NCBI RefSeq assembly: GCF_027943255.1
Contig: NC_072893.1
Coordinates: 15,832,001-15,896,000, forward strand
Direction: 5' to 3'
From: Anastrepha obliqua
Taxonomy: Eukaryota; Arthropoda; Insecta; Diptera; Tephritidae
Length of the DNA stretch: 64,000 bases
Below the pieces are notes generated by a model that had not been told where the DNA came from, ran no database searches, and was given only the letters and a program-made list of their open reading frames with translations. Shown here piece by piece: positions 12,107 through 22,262 of this stretch (positions within the stretch are counted from its first letter, which is position 1; each line of letters opens with the position of its first letter). A program made the translations under genes and the position numbers.

Positions 12107-12815
12107 ACTTCTTAGGCGCCGATGGACGTGCGAGAAGGGAGACTAAAATTTCAAGGCCATGGGCGTTTTCGTTCCACGAGACAGAAAAAAGATATAACGT
12201 AGATGAAAAGGAGAGAGAGAGATATGCCTTATATATATATATTATATCTTAGATACACTTTAGGCTATTTTTCCTGAGTTTTTCCTTGTGGTTGCTAATT
12301 ACTAGTGAGAAATAAAACTGCCCACTTTTTGGCGCTTGTTTGTTGGTGCAAACTTGTAGGAAATAAATTTTTGGTGCCTACTGTTTGGGGCGTTTTTGTC
12401 CCAATTTTTTTTTGTCTGTTTTTTGGTGTCTACTTTTTGGCGCTTATTTCCACTTCCTGGCTAGTGCTTGCGCGTACTATAAAGTGCTATCCATTCCGGC
12501 GTCGGATTTATTGGTATTGCCTTGAGGTAGTTTGTGCCGTTGCTGCAGTCCTGGAATCGCTGCGTTTGTGCGGGTGATAAACGCTCGGAGTAGTGCGCGT
12601 TGTTGCTACGGTTTGTGTCCGGCGTTTACCTACACCGGTCTACCCTTCTCCGTTTTTTGTAAATTTTGTCTATTTGTATTCTCGGCAAATATTGCGAATT
12701 TATTTAGATATATATTCGTTCCCTCTCTCTCTCATTTTCTCTCGGGTCTCTCCCTCTTTCTTTGTCTGCCTTGAAAGTTTCACTTCTGTTATGTGTACTA
12801 CGCTACACGCACTTA
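12107..12815 (+). repeat. 0.7-kb dispersed repeat, arm A (inverted partner at 47.4-48.1 kb)
   Basis: This segment matches the reverse complement of 47400-48080 along its full length with scattered substitutions and small indels. Shared landmarks are CGCCTAAGAAGTT (in reverse), the CCTGAGTTTTTCC block, several TTTTTGGCGC/TTTTTGGTGCC phrases, CTATAAAGTGCTATCCATTCC and CTACGCTACACGCACTT. Similarity stops just after 12815. The repeated TTTGGNGCC phrase suggests an untranslated region of a retroelement, but no coding domain identifies it. Confidence 0.75.
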
Positions 12816-12929
12816 ATTTTGTTTTTGGGTTTTCTAGTTGAATTTACTTTTTATATTTTATATCTGATTTACTGAGATGCTATGAGAGTTAAAATTTGCC
12901 GACTGATATAATGGAAATTGGATGTAATG

Positions 12930-13145
12930 ACCAATCATCTGCGGACGATGTCTGTGCGCTAACATCGGATAAGTCCCTAAAAAGGCTTTGTATGAAAGTG
13001 CAGAGAAATCTGACTAAATTCACTGACTGGTGTAGAGACAGTTCATTCCGTCAATCCTAATAAAACAACATTAGCGTTTTTCACGAGAAAACGGAATTGT
13101 GTGGACTTAGTCTTTCAGCACTGAAAGGTGTGGCACTCAGTTGGA
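12930..13145 (+). mobile_element. LINE reverse-transcriptase scrap
   Basis: A plus-strand fragment reads SADDVCALTSDKSLKRLC, then NLTKFTDWCRDS, a frameshift, and NPNKTTLAFFTRKRN. The ADD motif and NP.KT.L..FTRKRN match the same region of the minus-strand LINE at 10.3-10.6 kb, so both belong to related families. It is about 200 bp, with a frameshift. Confidence 0.6.
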
Positions 13146-13191
13146 CGGTAAAGAATCAATAATTGCATATTGTCTCAAATCTCGTTTGGTA

Positions 13192-13281
13192 TGTTGTTGT
13201 TGTTGTATCAACATAAACATAAACAACATAAACAAATATGGGTCGTGCCGGTAACGCAGAACCGACTGTCGCCGGAAAGTC
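13192..13281 (-). mobile_element. short retroposon (90 bp), copy with exact 11-bp target duplication
   Basis: A 90-bp insert is flanked on both sides by CTCGTTTGGTA (13181-13191 and 13282-13292). Read on the minus strand it starts near GGCGACAGTCGGTT, continues GTTACCGGCACGACCC, and ends in an (ACA)n tail. The same head and tail occur at 15880-15975 and 57484-57613. The exact duplication plus A-rich tail indicates target-primed reverse transcription, using the machinery of a LINE. No protein is encoded. Confidence 0.78.
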
Positions 13282-13292
13282 CTCGTTTGGTA

Positions 13293-13494
13293 ACAAAGAT
13301 CTTGGTAGCAAAGAGGTCTTTCTCAATTCTGAAGGTGCTGGTAGTAACTCAATGGAATTTTAAGCAACCGTGATAGTTTTCAGTTTCAAAGTACTTCCCA
13401 TTAAAGGCAAAACACCAGTGTTTGATCCAACCCTCGAAACATTTCTGGAACTCTATTTTCAGTTTAACCAACAGAACCGTCTTTAATTTTTCAA
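13293..13494. other. unassigned host sequence of the short retroposon
   Basis: This is the continuation of the sequence into which the 90-bp retroposon inserted. No feature is recognised. Confidence 0.35.
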
Positions 13495-13752
13495 TCTAAG
13501 TAGTTCCTCGTAACTGTTTTTTCACTTGATCCAACAGAAAAAAATCACAGGAGAATTCGATATCTGCTGGATTGTATTCGTTTCGTTCTTTTGTCAAAAA
13601 TTCACAGATTATGATGGCACTATGCGATGGGGCGTTATCATAGTGCAAAATCCACGAGTTGTTTTCCCACAAATCTTTTTTGGCGAATTGCTTTACGTAC
13701 ACGTCTAATAACTCCCAAATGATAGTCCTTATTAACCTTCTGACAAACATCC
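13495..13752 (-). mobile_element. mariner transposase fragment
   Basis: The minus strand reads FAKKDLWENNSWILHYDNAPSH, with the second catalytic aspartate in YDNAPSH. A shortened segment then leads to CDFFLL, which holds the third. The spacing between them is reduced to about 30 residues, so a small deletion removed part of the PPYSPDLAP block. It ends with VKKQLRGT. No termini were found. Confidence 0.7.
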
Positions 13753-14520
13753 AGTGTGTACAATATCTATGTAAGCCATAAAAAAAGCTTACGAGGTTTC
13801 TGTTTTGATTGAAAACTTCGTGTTTTTTTTTTAATCTTGGTTCATTCGGCTATAGAACTTCATTAGCGATACTGAGAAGAGGAATTTCACTTCGCTTTGT
13901 TGTTCATTGGGAAGTTTCTTACGTAGCGACACGAAAGCCAGATTCTCTTTCGCCTTCACTGTCGTGGTAACCATCTAAATGATTTGGGTTGGGTACAATA
14001 AAATTTAAAAATCGTTTCTTCCTTGTGCTAATTGCCTTCATTTAAAAACACTAAGTGATGTTAAGTTCTTCCCCACTTAATCTTCCCAACGCATAGCATC
14101 TTCCCCTTGTTTCATCTCCTAAGGTCCGCAGGTGCTGCATGGAGTATTTTCAGCCCTGGAGCCCTGTTCCGCGAAACTTGCTGTCACCGACGCGTAAAGT
14201 CCCATGCATCTTTCGCGGAATTTCTTTTTCAAATACCCTAAAAGCGATGTCATCTGATACAATAGAAGGGCCATGATGAGGGACTTACGAAGCGTGTAGT
14301 TTGTTCAGCGAGCGAGAAACTTTACTCCGTAATTGTATATTTAGTTCAAAGTAGCAGAGTGGTTACTAAATAAAAGAAGTTCCGCACTATTTCAAAGTTG
14401 TTACTATCAACACTGCCGGAATGAAAGTGCGCTACGTATTTGTTTTTGATGAGAGGAAGTACCAGGTTCTGTTCTTGTCTAAAGCCGTACTGAGATGAGA
14501 TCCAATCAGTTGCTTGACAG
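13753..14520. other. unassigned, probable TE debris
   Basis: Mixed-composition sequence without a supportable domain. The last part, near 14460-14520, leads into R1-like text on the minus strand. Confidence 0.35.
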
Positions 14521-14524
14521 TAGA

Positions 14525-14905
14525 TTACAGTCTTTTATATACTGTTTTCAATAGGGCATTAAATACGTTGTTGAAAAGACGAGTTTCGCTTACTCCGTAG
14601 CCCGTAATATATTTTTTTGTTGTGGGTGAGGTAGGATTCAAAATGTCTTCGCACGTACATCGACCTTCATCAACTGCGTCGAATGGTGTAGCCACTAAAA
14701 CAATCACTTTTTTCTTCTGGGGAGACTCCCTTCTTCTCACGGAACTACTTTTTGCATTACTTCGGGAAGGCCCCGAATGGTGTCCATTAAATGGACCAAT
14801 ACTATTTATCCACGTCTGGGGTTCTTCTAATGTCTCTGTGCCGTCATACCAGTGGTATGTGGGGCATGCTCCCAGGTTTCTCTCACATGGGCGCGTGAAG
14901 GTCAT
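14525..14905 (-). pseudogene. R1-type LINE fragment, copy a of a duplicated block
   Basis: A minus-strand frame with WINSIGPFNGHHSGPSRSNA and CEDILNPTSPTTKK. It aligns with the frame at 16334-16666 (WVNRTGPLCGHYSGPSGSNA), so two diverged copies of the same LINE region lie 1.8 kb apart in the same orientation. The domain is not certain; the serine/glycine-rich text could be ORF1 or a linker of the R1-like element whose RT lies between the copies. The final part, TGYGVSETRLFNNVFNALLK, resembles an RT entry block. Confidence 0.5.
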
Positions 14906-15189
14906 ACGCTACGGTTTCTTTTGTATCTGCAGCAAAACAGGAACATCGGAAGACGTTGCGATAATATTATGCCCTTACTATAAGCATGCTCGATTCGCCC
15001 GGACTAAAATCACCCCCTCCACCGCTTAATCCTGCTGTTCCTACCGGGGTCGTCAGATACTCCTTCGTAAGGTAGGTTATTTGGACGTTTCGTCCCAGAC
15101 CTTGGCCACCTTGTCGGAGTCTCACCATTATTACCTTCACAAATTTGTTTCCTATGCCCTACTTTTCAATCGAAGAAAACATTTGTCGA

Positions 15190-16290
15190 ATTAGTTCATT
15201 GGCGCTCATTGTGGAATGCAGTTGATGCTCAACACTATTTCGTAAGCCTGCAAATCTAACACACTCTGAGATCACACGTCCAGGGTTCTCTATTTTGTTC
15301 TCACACCATGGGCAAAATGGATCATTTACATGCTTGAATCTATTTAAGTTTTCTCTAAAGCACCCGGCCGTGACCAGTCAAAAACTGTGTCAGGTAGAAG
15401 CTGAAGATGATCGTTGGCTTATTGGTTGAGGAGTGCAGGTCGTGCAGGTCAGGGAGCAGATTTTTTGCCCTACCCCTACCTCTTTGCCCTGTGCTCCATC
15501 ATGTTTTGCCCCCCTTATTTGAGCTCCCCAGTGATTTCACTATGTTGCAACTTGCGTACTCTCATGGGGGTACTGTTGCTCCACTCTTTACTTCATTCGT
15601 AATGCGTCATGGGCGCTTTGGCTCCAAAGTCTATAGGGAGCCTTCCTGCCAGAACCCCGGCTGCTTTGTCAGAGACTGCGCGAAATGCTCTATATACTCT
15701 GAGGTGGGCAAAACGATCTGCCTTTTTCTGTTCTTTGAAGTATGTTCCGTACTTCGCTGCTAAATGATGGAAGTTGTACACGGTCTGGGCCGTGCCAGCT
15801 GGTTACACAGTTTGGATGCTCTGTATCCTGCCTGCTTGAGACCCTCTTTGAGGCAGAGTCTGTGATCAGTGATGACTCCGTTCCCACGACAGTCGGAACG
15901 ACCCGGATTCATATCTGGCCAAGAACTGCCGCCTTTGCAGATGGGGAATATTTATGCTGCTACAACAATAATAACATCAGTAATGACCCCAAGATGTTTA
16001 ATGTGTGCTCCTGATTCAAAGGCGTGCCCCCCAACCCTGGTAGAAACCTGCTTAATATTCTTCTTGTTACTTAATAGGAATACCTCAGTTTTGGGTTCCG
16101 CTAATTGTAGGTCTGCTTTCTGTAGCCATTTCCGCATATCAGATATGGTCCTCTTGCTTCTCTCAGTAATCCTTCTGTTATTTTTGCTACCACTACTATC
16201 GCAATGTTGAAGGACATTGGACCTACGTCTGTGTCGTATATGAGCGTCCTATTGTAGAAGTGCGGCGAAATTATCATTATCAAATTGGAG
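15190..16290 (-). mobile_element. R1-type LINE: RT palm, thumb and C-terminal scraps
   Basis: Reading down the minus strand gives LIYDTDVGPMSFNIA (about 16240), then text around a lost catalytic motif (IAIVVVAKITEGL). Next come MRKWLQKADLQLAEPKTEVFL and AHIKHLGVITD (15990-16137), YRAFRAVSDKAAGVLAGRLPID (15593-15781), and SFYLTQFLTGHGRVL with a shifted FCPWCENKIENPGRVI (15200-15390). This is the order of an R1-clade ORF2 with deletions. The YADD motif is not visible. A 96-bp retroposon interrupts it at 15880-15975. Confidence 0.7.
15880..15975 (+). mobile_element. short retroposon (96 bp) nested in R1 remnant
   Basis: The insert starts GTTCCCACGACAGTCGG and ends in GCTGCTACAACAATAATAAC. It is flanked by ATCAGTGATGACTCC (15865-15879) and ATCAGTAATGACCCC (15976-15990), a 15-bp target duplication with two mismatches. 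The right flank is in frame with the R1 text KHLGVITD, which shows that the R1 copy was the target. It shares head and tail with the copies at 13.2 and 57.5 kb but lacks part of the middle. Confidence 0.75.
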
Positions 16291-16333
16291 AAACTTGGAG
16301 GGACTCCTTGTCGATTCTGTATATTTGTCCAGT

Positions 16334-16666
16334 CTATTGCACATGATTTTTTCGAATGCTTCGTCTGTGAAGTTTTTGGTTTATTTTTTGGTGGGTCCCT
16401 ATCTTACCCAAAATGCCTTCGCACTTACATACAACAACCGACGTCTGCTGCGTTGAGTTGTGTGGCCACTGAAACAATCCTTCCTCCTCTTCTGGGGAGA
16501 CTCCCTTTCCGGAACTACTTTCTGCATTACTTCCGGAGGGCCCAGAGTAGTGTCCACAAAGTGGACCAGTTCTATTCACCCATGTCTGGTTCCATCGTAT
16601 TTGTAGCCAGCTTCCTGCTATAGGCTCGTCTTCGTATGCCTCTATCTGTGCCACATTTGTTTCCAT
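16334..16666 (-). pseudogene. R1-type LINE fragment, copy b of the duplicated block
   Basis: An open minus-strand frame with WNQTWVNRTGPLCGHYSGPS and a glutamate run (PEEEEGLF), then VCKCEGILGKIGTHQK. It aligns with copy a at 14525-14905. It sits directly upstream, in transcription order, of RT scraps of an R1-like element, so it is probably an N-terminal part of the same element family. No catalytic residues were identified. Confidence 0.5.
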
Positions 16667-16984
16667 TGACCACCATTAGTTCTTGCGCCCTCTCCTTTTG
16701 ACATATGGAGGTTTTATATCATCTATAGTCTCAATGGTTCCGCTTCTTGAAGCAACAGGAACATCAGAAGAACACGATATCAAATTTGTTAGTACCGACT
16801 TGTTCCCGTCTGATATCGTCGTGAGTCAAACTGTTAGTACCTCCTCACTTAAGAGTTCCTGCTCTTCAGCCGCCCACTCCGCATATCGGAGTTATTGTAA
16901 TATTTTTGCTGATTATGTCTTAATAGCATTTCAGTTATTTCCACTTGTCCTCTTGGCTTGTATCAGATTGTTCACCTGCAACTG

Positions 16985-17230
16985 GTGTCCGAGTAGCACC
17001 TTCAGTGTTTGACGCTCGTCTCGAACTCGATCACATTAGAAGATAACATGCTCTGCATCTTCGATCGTGTTGGAGCAGTGTGGGCAGTAGGAATTGTCTG
17101 ACAGCTTAAAATGGTAGAGATACGACCGAAAGCATCCATTTGCGTTGATAAGCTGCGTTAGATAAAAATCAGTGTCGACGTATTTCCTGGACACCTACGG
17201 TCCAATTTCAGGTATAAACCAATGGGGCCA
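16985..17230 (-). pseudogene. R1-type LINE C-terminus
   Basis: The minus strand reads YVDTDFYLTQLINANGCFRS, YLYHFKLSDNSYCPHCSNTI and EDAEHVIF, then a stop. The pattern (D.DY.L.QL..GHGCF..YL..FK, CP.C, EDAEHV.F) is the conserved end of R1-clade ORF2, also seen at 5.9-6.1 kb and 43.3 kb. It is a separate fragment from the RT pieces below 16.3 kb. Confidence 0.68.
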
Positions 17231-17324
17231 ACACCTGTTGGCTGATAGCTCCTATCTATGTTGCTATTCTTATATGGGTTTACTCTCTGCCTGTCATAGA
17301 GATGACTCATTTATCGTGCATGTA

Positions 17325-18256
17325 AAGGGTGGTTAAATTTTAAGGGCCGATGTTAAATGCAAACCACATCTAAACGTCAAGTTTTTTTCTACATTTCATT
17401 TGACACTTTTCAATTTCAGATTAATTCAATTTCAACCATGGAAAGATACATAATCGAGCAACGCGTTAAAGTTATTGAGGCTTATTATGAAAACGGGCGT
17501 TCAAATCAAAATGCATATCGCGCACTCCGTGATTTCAGTGATGAGGCACATTTTCACCTCAGTGGATTCGTCAATAAGCAGAATTGCCGCATTTGAGCGA
17601 ATGTTAATCCAAGAGTGATTGCCGAAAAACCAATGCACCCACAAAGAGTGACTGTTTGGTACGGTTTATGGGCCGGCGTCATCATTGGACCGTATTTTTT
17701 CCAAAATGAGGCCGGTCAGGCAGTTACTGGGAATAGAGTTCGCTATCGTGAGATGATATTGAACTTTTTATGGCCCGAATTAGAAGATATGGATGTGGAC
17801 GATATGTGGTTTCAACAGGACGGTGCCACTTGTCACCCAGCTAACGAAAAATGGCTCGTTTGCGCGAAAAATTTGATGGGCGAATAATCTTACGTCGCGG
17901 CGATGTCCATTGGCCGCCAAGATCATGTGATTTGACACCGTTGGACTTCTTTCTATGGGGTTATTTGAAAGAAAAGGTGTACGTCGATAAGCCAGCAACA
18001 ATTGAAGAGCTAAAGGATGAGATAATTCGGCACATTAACGTCTTAGAACCTTAATTATGCCTTAGCGTCATCGAAAATTTGGACCATCGGATGGAGGTGT
18101 GCCGCCTAGGCCGCGGCGGCCATTTGGCCGATATTTTGTTCCATACGTAATTGAGCTTCACCAATATTATCATAATAAAGAGAAATGACAATAATTTAAA
18201 AGAAATATTGTATTTTATTCAAAATAAACACCGGCCCTTAAAATTTAACCACCCTT
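17325..18256 (+). mobile_element. second DD41D mariner lineage, internally deleted (932 bp)
   Basis: Perfect terminal inverted repeats of at least 25 bp begin AAGGGTGGTTAAATTTTAAG at both ends and abut TA (17323-17324, 18257-18258). The element is 932 bp, about 0.4 kb short of full length. Its termini and protein differ from the rosa-like copies, so it is a separate lineage with the same 41-residue catalytic spacing. Confidence 0.9.
17438..18150 (+). pseudogene. DD41D-type transposase with internal deletion and frameshift
   Basis: The start at 17438 reads MERYIIEQRVKVIEAYYENG. After NQNAYRALRDFS the text jumps straight to DEAHFHLSGFVNKQNCRI, so most of the DNA-binding domain and linker is gone. 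The second aspartate is in WFQQDGATCH. A 1-base shift occurs near 17850, and the third aspartate is in CDLTPLDFFLWG, 41 residues later once the shift is allowed for. In-frame stops occur near 17596 and 18054. The end is near 18150 (HLADILFHT). Confidence 0.85.
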
Positions 18257-20010
18257 TATATCCATAGGGAGTTTTCTGACGGTAACGCAAATCGCGTCGA
18301 ATGAATATGAAAGCGACTCTTAGTGCATACTGTCGTAACACCTGTGCTACGTGTCGTATGTTAGATGGTTCATCGCTCGCCAAATTGCGAGTAGCATAGA
18401 GAACAACAGACTCGCATTGATTAGCAGCCAATGTTAATTTTTGTGTACACTTTTGCACCACAGTGTAAATATGAATATATTTTTTGAGCGCAAATAACTA
18501 CATGTCTACACTTATGTATGCATACATACATTATACATATAATACATGGATGTATGTATATGTATGTGCGTATATCCTTTTCATGAATATCTATTTCGGA
18601 AATCGTGCTCCCGGCGGTCAAGTCAGCCAGCTGAGCTCTTAGAGTCACTCATATCCCACTTGTCACTTGCCGTTACCGTTGTGCGCTCTCTCTTCTTTCC
18701 AACATGAAACTTCCGCCTTTCTCATGTCTTGCTGGCTTTCTACTATATCTACTTCATACATACATACTTTGCTCTGTGCTGTTCTCTGTGCTATTGCCGC
18801 ATTTTTGTTCCAAGCATTTACCCTTTCCTCTTACTCTGCTCCGTTGACACTAATCACATAAGCTTGTGGGTTCTATAACATCTAATACGCATAATCCGGG
18901 TATTATTTTGTACCCCACCCATCTTCTGCTGGTCTCTTCATCTCGCTTGTCTCTGTTTGTCCTGTTGCTCACTTGTGTTTTTCTAACAAATTTCATGTCA
19001 CAGAAGTTTAATTTATTTTGCCTTTTTGCTTTGTTGAGTCTCTTAGCGCATTGCTCATGCGGCTGTTGCTGTAATAGTTAGTTCATTTTTATTGTTGCTG
19101 TTGTTGCAGTCTAATTGTTGTCGTTGTTATTCCTACTGTGGCTAGATGAAGGAAAGAAAGGTTGAATTATTATTGTGCTACTGCATAAATACACTTACAT
19201 CTACGCCATTAGTATGAGATTTTTATGTAAATTCAACGAATTGGTTTAGTTATGGTTTACTTTGTATGGTTTTCATCCTTAAAGCTTGGACTTTGTGTAA
19301 ATTGTGTGAGCATGTTTTGACTTTTGACTTTTGCTTTTAATTTTTTGTATTCATTTAATATTTACTCACTTTATATAGGTCAACAATGGCATTTGACGCA
19401 AATCACTCATTTCGTTATTTATTTATTAGTATTTTACTTTCACTTAGTTCAAAAGTTTTACATGCATACATACATACATACACAGTTCAATGTCAATGCA
19501 TAAGTTGCTATTGTCGTTGTGCAATTGACTGAATTTGTCTTTATTCGTAAGCACTTTACTAGTAAGTACTCTGAAATGTAGCAATTCTGTTAATCAGACA
19601 GCAATTCAAACATTTCTCAGTCGCCTTGAATGTACGAGTATAACAGCAGCGCTGTGCAAATAGAGAGCTAATGTTTAGAGAAATAAGTATACACTCATAC
19701 TCACATATGCTTAAGTTGCTCAGCAGCTTCGTAGACTTTTCGGACAACACTCGATGTATAATTTAATTACAACAACACTTGAGGGAATCGTTTGAAAAGT
19801 TTGATGCCAACTCTGTGCGTGTGCGTATGTATGTAGCACAGGCAGAGAGTTGAATGCTATCTTGCAGGGGAAAGTGGAAGTAGTGAAAAAAAATGACTGG
19901 TTCAAAACTAATGAAATTTCGACAATTGCGAACACTAAAGCGTATGATGCATCAAGTTGTTAGTGCGAGTTGGGTTTTTCGAGTTTAGTGAGAGGATTTA
20001 CTCGTCGTAG
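18257..20010. other. unassigned, possibly unique host DNA
   Basis: About 1.75 kb with TATG/ACAT microsatellites (18510-18570, 19465-19485) and pyrimidine-rich stretches. No repeated element or coding domain was recognised, and the small frames look like chance. This is one of the longer segments without TE text and may be original host intergenic DNA. Confidence 0.4.
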
Positions 20011-20269
20011 CTAGTGATGATTCGATACACCTTGATATTGATATATACATATTTTTTTTGGTATTGATACATACTTTTATTTGCTTCTGGTACTGGAACA
20101 AAGTATTGGGTACTGAATGAATATCGGGAAATAACATCGCGTATATTCGAGTATCGAGTAAAAAGATTCAATTATAAAATCTGTAAAATTTTTTTGGAAT
20201 TTTTTTATTGAATATAATATTTGCTTGAATTTTACAAAGGGAAATAGCCAAACAGTAAACTATTTACAT

Positions 20270-20405
20270 TTAGCAGACAAAAAGCAATTTATCTAAATAT
20301 TTGCCTGATAAACGGCTTCTTTTCTGTGCCGTTATATATCCTACTTTCGAGGAAAGTCTTTCGTAACGTACAGAGAATCCGATGGCAACTAAATGAGCAC
20401 GTGAA
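20270..20405 (-). pseudogene. hAT transposase C-terminal (dimerisation) fragment
   Basis: The minus strand reads SVRYERLSSKVGYITAQKRS followed by RLSGKYLDKLLFVC and a stop at about 20278. This matches the hAT dimerisation domain signature (ERLFS.AG.I...KR.RL...N.DKL.FL). Only about 45 residues remain. The upstream part is replaced by LINE sequence from 20425. The 3' flank runs AT-rich to 20016, where TAGTGATGATTCGATAC could be the element end; that terminus is not confirmed. Confidence 0.68.
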
Positions 20406-20424
20406 ACTTTATAAAGAAACGGAC

Positions 20425-20640
20425 ATTTTTTATTTTTTTTCCTTGTTCATTCTCTCGGTAGCATAGGGCCTCGACAAGTCATTTGTCTTGGGTTGGTTTT
20501 GTTAATCTATTTGATTTCTGAGAGGGTAGGTGATTAGCCTGCCGCTACCAGTCTTGTCCACCTGTCATTGCTAAGGAGCAACGCCTTCTAACTGTTTGGG
20601 GCGCCATCTGTGTGTCACATTTTTCTGGCAGAATGTGTTG
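20425..20640 (-). repeat. LINE 3' tail fragment
   Basis: About 200 bp that matches the reverse complement of 58616-58830: the GCGCCATCTGTGT block, the GAGAGGGTAGGTGATTAGCCT block and GCATAGGGCCTCGACAAG. In the 58-kb copy this sequence lies after the LINE stop and ends in poly(A), so it is the 3' untranslated end of that family, here in minus orientation and without its coding part. Confidence 0.65.
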
Positions 20641-20749
20641 GAATGTGTTCAGCAAAAAATAAAGTCCCTAAAATATGGGGCCACACGTTCTTTTTTGGAT
20701 GTGCAAGGAAGTGGTTTCTCCAATTTTCCGTCTGGATGCCTGGTTTGGG

Positions 20750-22060
20750 AGGAAGATTTTCGGAAGGACTATATTATAACTAAACTGGGGAGGGTGCAAC
20801 AAACTGCTTGCATTGACATCACCGGAGCATGTAGAGCTTGTACCTGTGTTTCATTTGACACTTATTTCCCATCGACTTATACATTATTTCCATCGCTGTT
20901 CAAAGTGCAATCAAGTTAAAGCAGGTTGGCCTCTTGAAGGAATCTCTCAAGGGACTTGGTAGCATTTATAGGCAGTTAACACTCCTACTCCTCTGTAGTG
21001 CATACAGATCTCTCTATCCGCAAATTGGATTTTGAGCGTCGCCGTGCTAGGGAAATCTTTCCAACTCGGCAGGAAGAGCGAAGATCTGTACGGATGCTGG
21101 TATCTCTGTTTTCACTGACGGCTCCAAGGTGGAATCGGGAGTCGGAGCAGGGGTTTTCTCTAAGTCAGCCAATTTCTCGATTTCATTAAAACTGTCGAAT
21201 ACTGCTAAGGTTTTTCAGGCAGAAGTCTGCAGGCGAGCGAAATACTTAGGTGACGTGGGAACGAAAAATATATTAACATTTTTGCCAATAGTCAAACCGC
21301 GATCACGACGCTCTGATGGCGCCATGGTGCAGATTTAAACTGTTCAGCTCTTGTAAAGGGAACATTAAATATCTTGGATGCGCAGGTAACATTTCGCTTA
21401 TCTGGATTCCATGACCTAGAAACATAGAGGGAAATGAAATTACTGATGAGTTTGCCAGGAAGGGAACTAAATTGGTCTCAGAGACCTTCTACCCGGTCAT
21501 CGAATGGGGGATGGACTGCTGTTGAAGGCGAATTGTACAACTTATTTCTTAGGAAAACGCAGAAAAGATGGAGCTCCACTTCTTTTTGTGTTATTTCGAA
21601 AACCCTGTGGTCCAAGTGCAATATACGGAGGACTCTGAAAGTTCTGGAGACTGAACACATCATTCGATTTCCAAACGCGTAGCGGTAATGGAGCGATCGG
21701 TACACATGCTGAAAAGCTGGCTTACCATTAAGTCCCCATTGCAGAAGTTGTGGGGACCTTTCAGAGAGGGGGACTGTTGAACACTTTCTCTGTAAATGTC
21801 CTAGACGATTAAAGTCACAGGGTGCTCCTTTCTTCGACAGCCTGAGACTGTGCTCCAACCGAAATGCCATCAATCTTCTCCATTACATCAACAACTACGG
21901 CTGGCTGTAGAGATCTGCCTGTTGGAGGTCACATAATGGTATCAATTCGGGGCTTTAGTGCTATTAAAGTGAAACTAAAGTGGCTGAGTTGTACTTCATC
22001 CATTTCATCTACCTACCTACTCTGGAGATTCTGTAAAATCTCTACTTTTCAAAATCAATT
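20750..22060 (+). mobile_element. I/LOA-group LINE fragment: thumb, RNase H, C-terminus
   Basis: The plus strand reads ITKLGRVQQTACIDITGA (thumb) and then an RNase H domain with FTDGSKVESGVGAGVFSKSA and VFQAEVCRRAK (21100-21240). VSLIWIP...IEGNEITDEFARKGT (about 21400-21475) follows, then a cysteine tail (CRSCGDLSERGTVEHFLCKC, about 21735-21800). Frame changes are frequent. The region 21450-22030 is paralogous to 58100-58600 (+) and 61785-62470 (-). An imperfect CTAC-repeat (22007-22020) is part of the family 3' region. Confidence 0.72.
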
Positions 22061-22111
22061 ACACGCAGAAGTCACAAGAGAAGTAAACACGAAAAATTAA
22101 CGCAAATTGAA

Positions 22112-22262
22112 ATTTTTTCTCTTCTTAATTGGCGTGATAACCGCTTACGTATTTTGACCGAGTTTAACAAAGGGCGCCAGTCGTTTCTTTCTCGTGCTAA
22201 TCGGTGCCAGTTGGACACAGCAAGTGAAACCAAGTGCTTCTACACCTGATCTGATTGAAATT
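22112..22262 (-). repeat. RTE 3' end fragment
   Basis: This is the reverse complement of the end of the RTE at 52400-52589: the CTTCTTAATTGGCG tail, the stop region (CGCTTACG) and CGTTTCTTTCTCGTGCTAA. About 150 bp of a minus-strand insertion, corresponding to the last 40 or so codons plus the 3' tail. Confidence 0.75.

Noticed and set aside
12305..12577. 90-codon hydrophobic frame that seems conserved at 47640-47894
   Set aside because: The conservation follows from DNA similarity of the inverted repeat pair. Hydrophobicity comes from T-rich text, and the frames diverge at indels, so selection on a protein is not supported.
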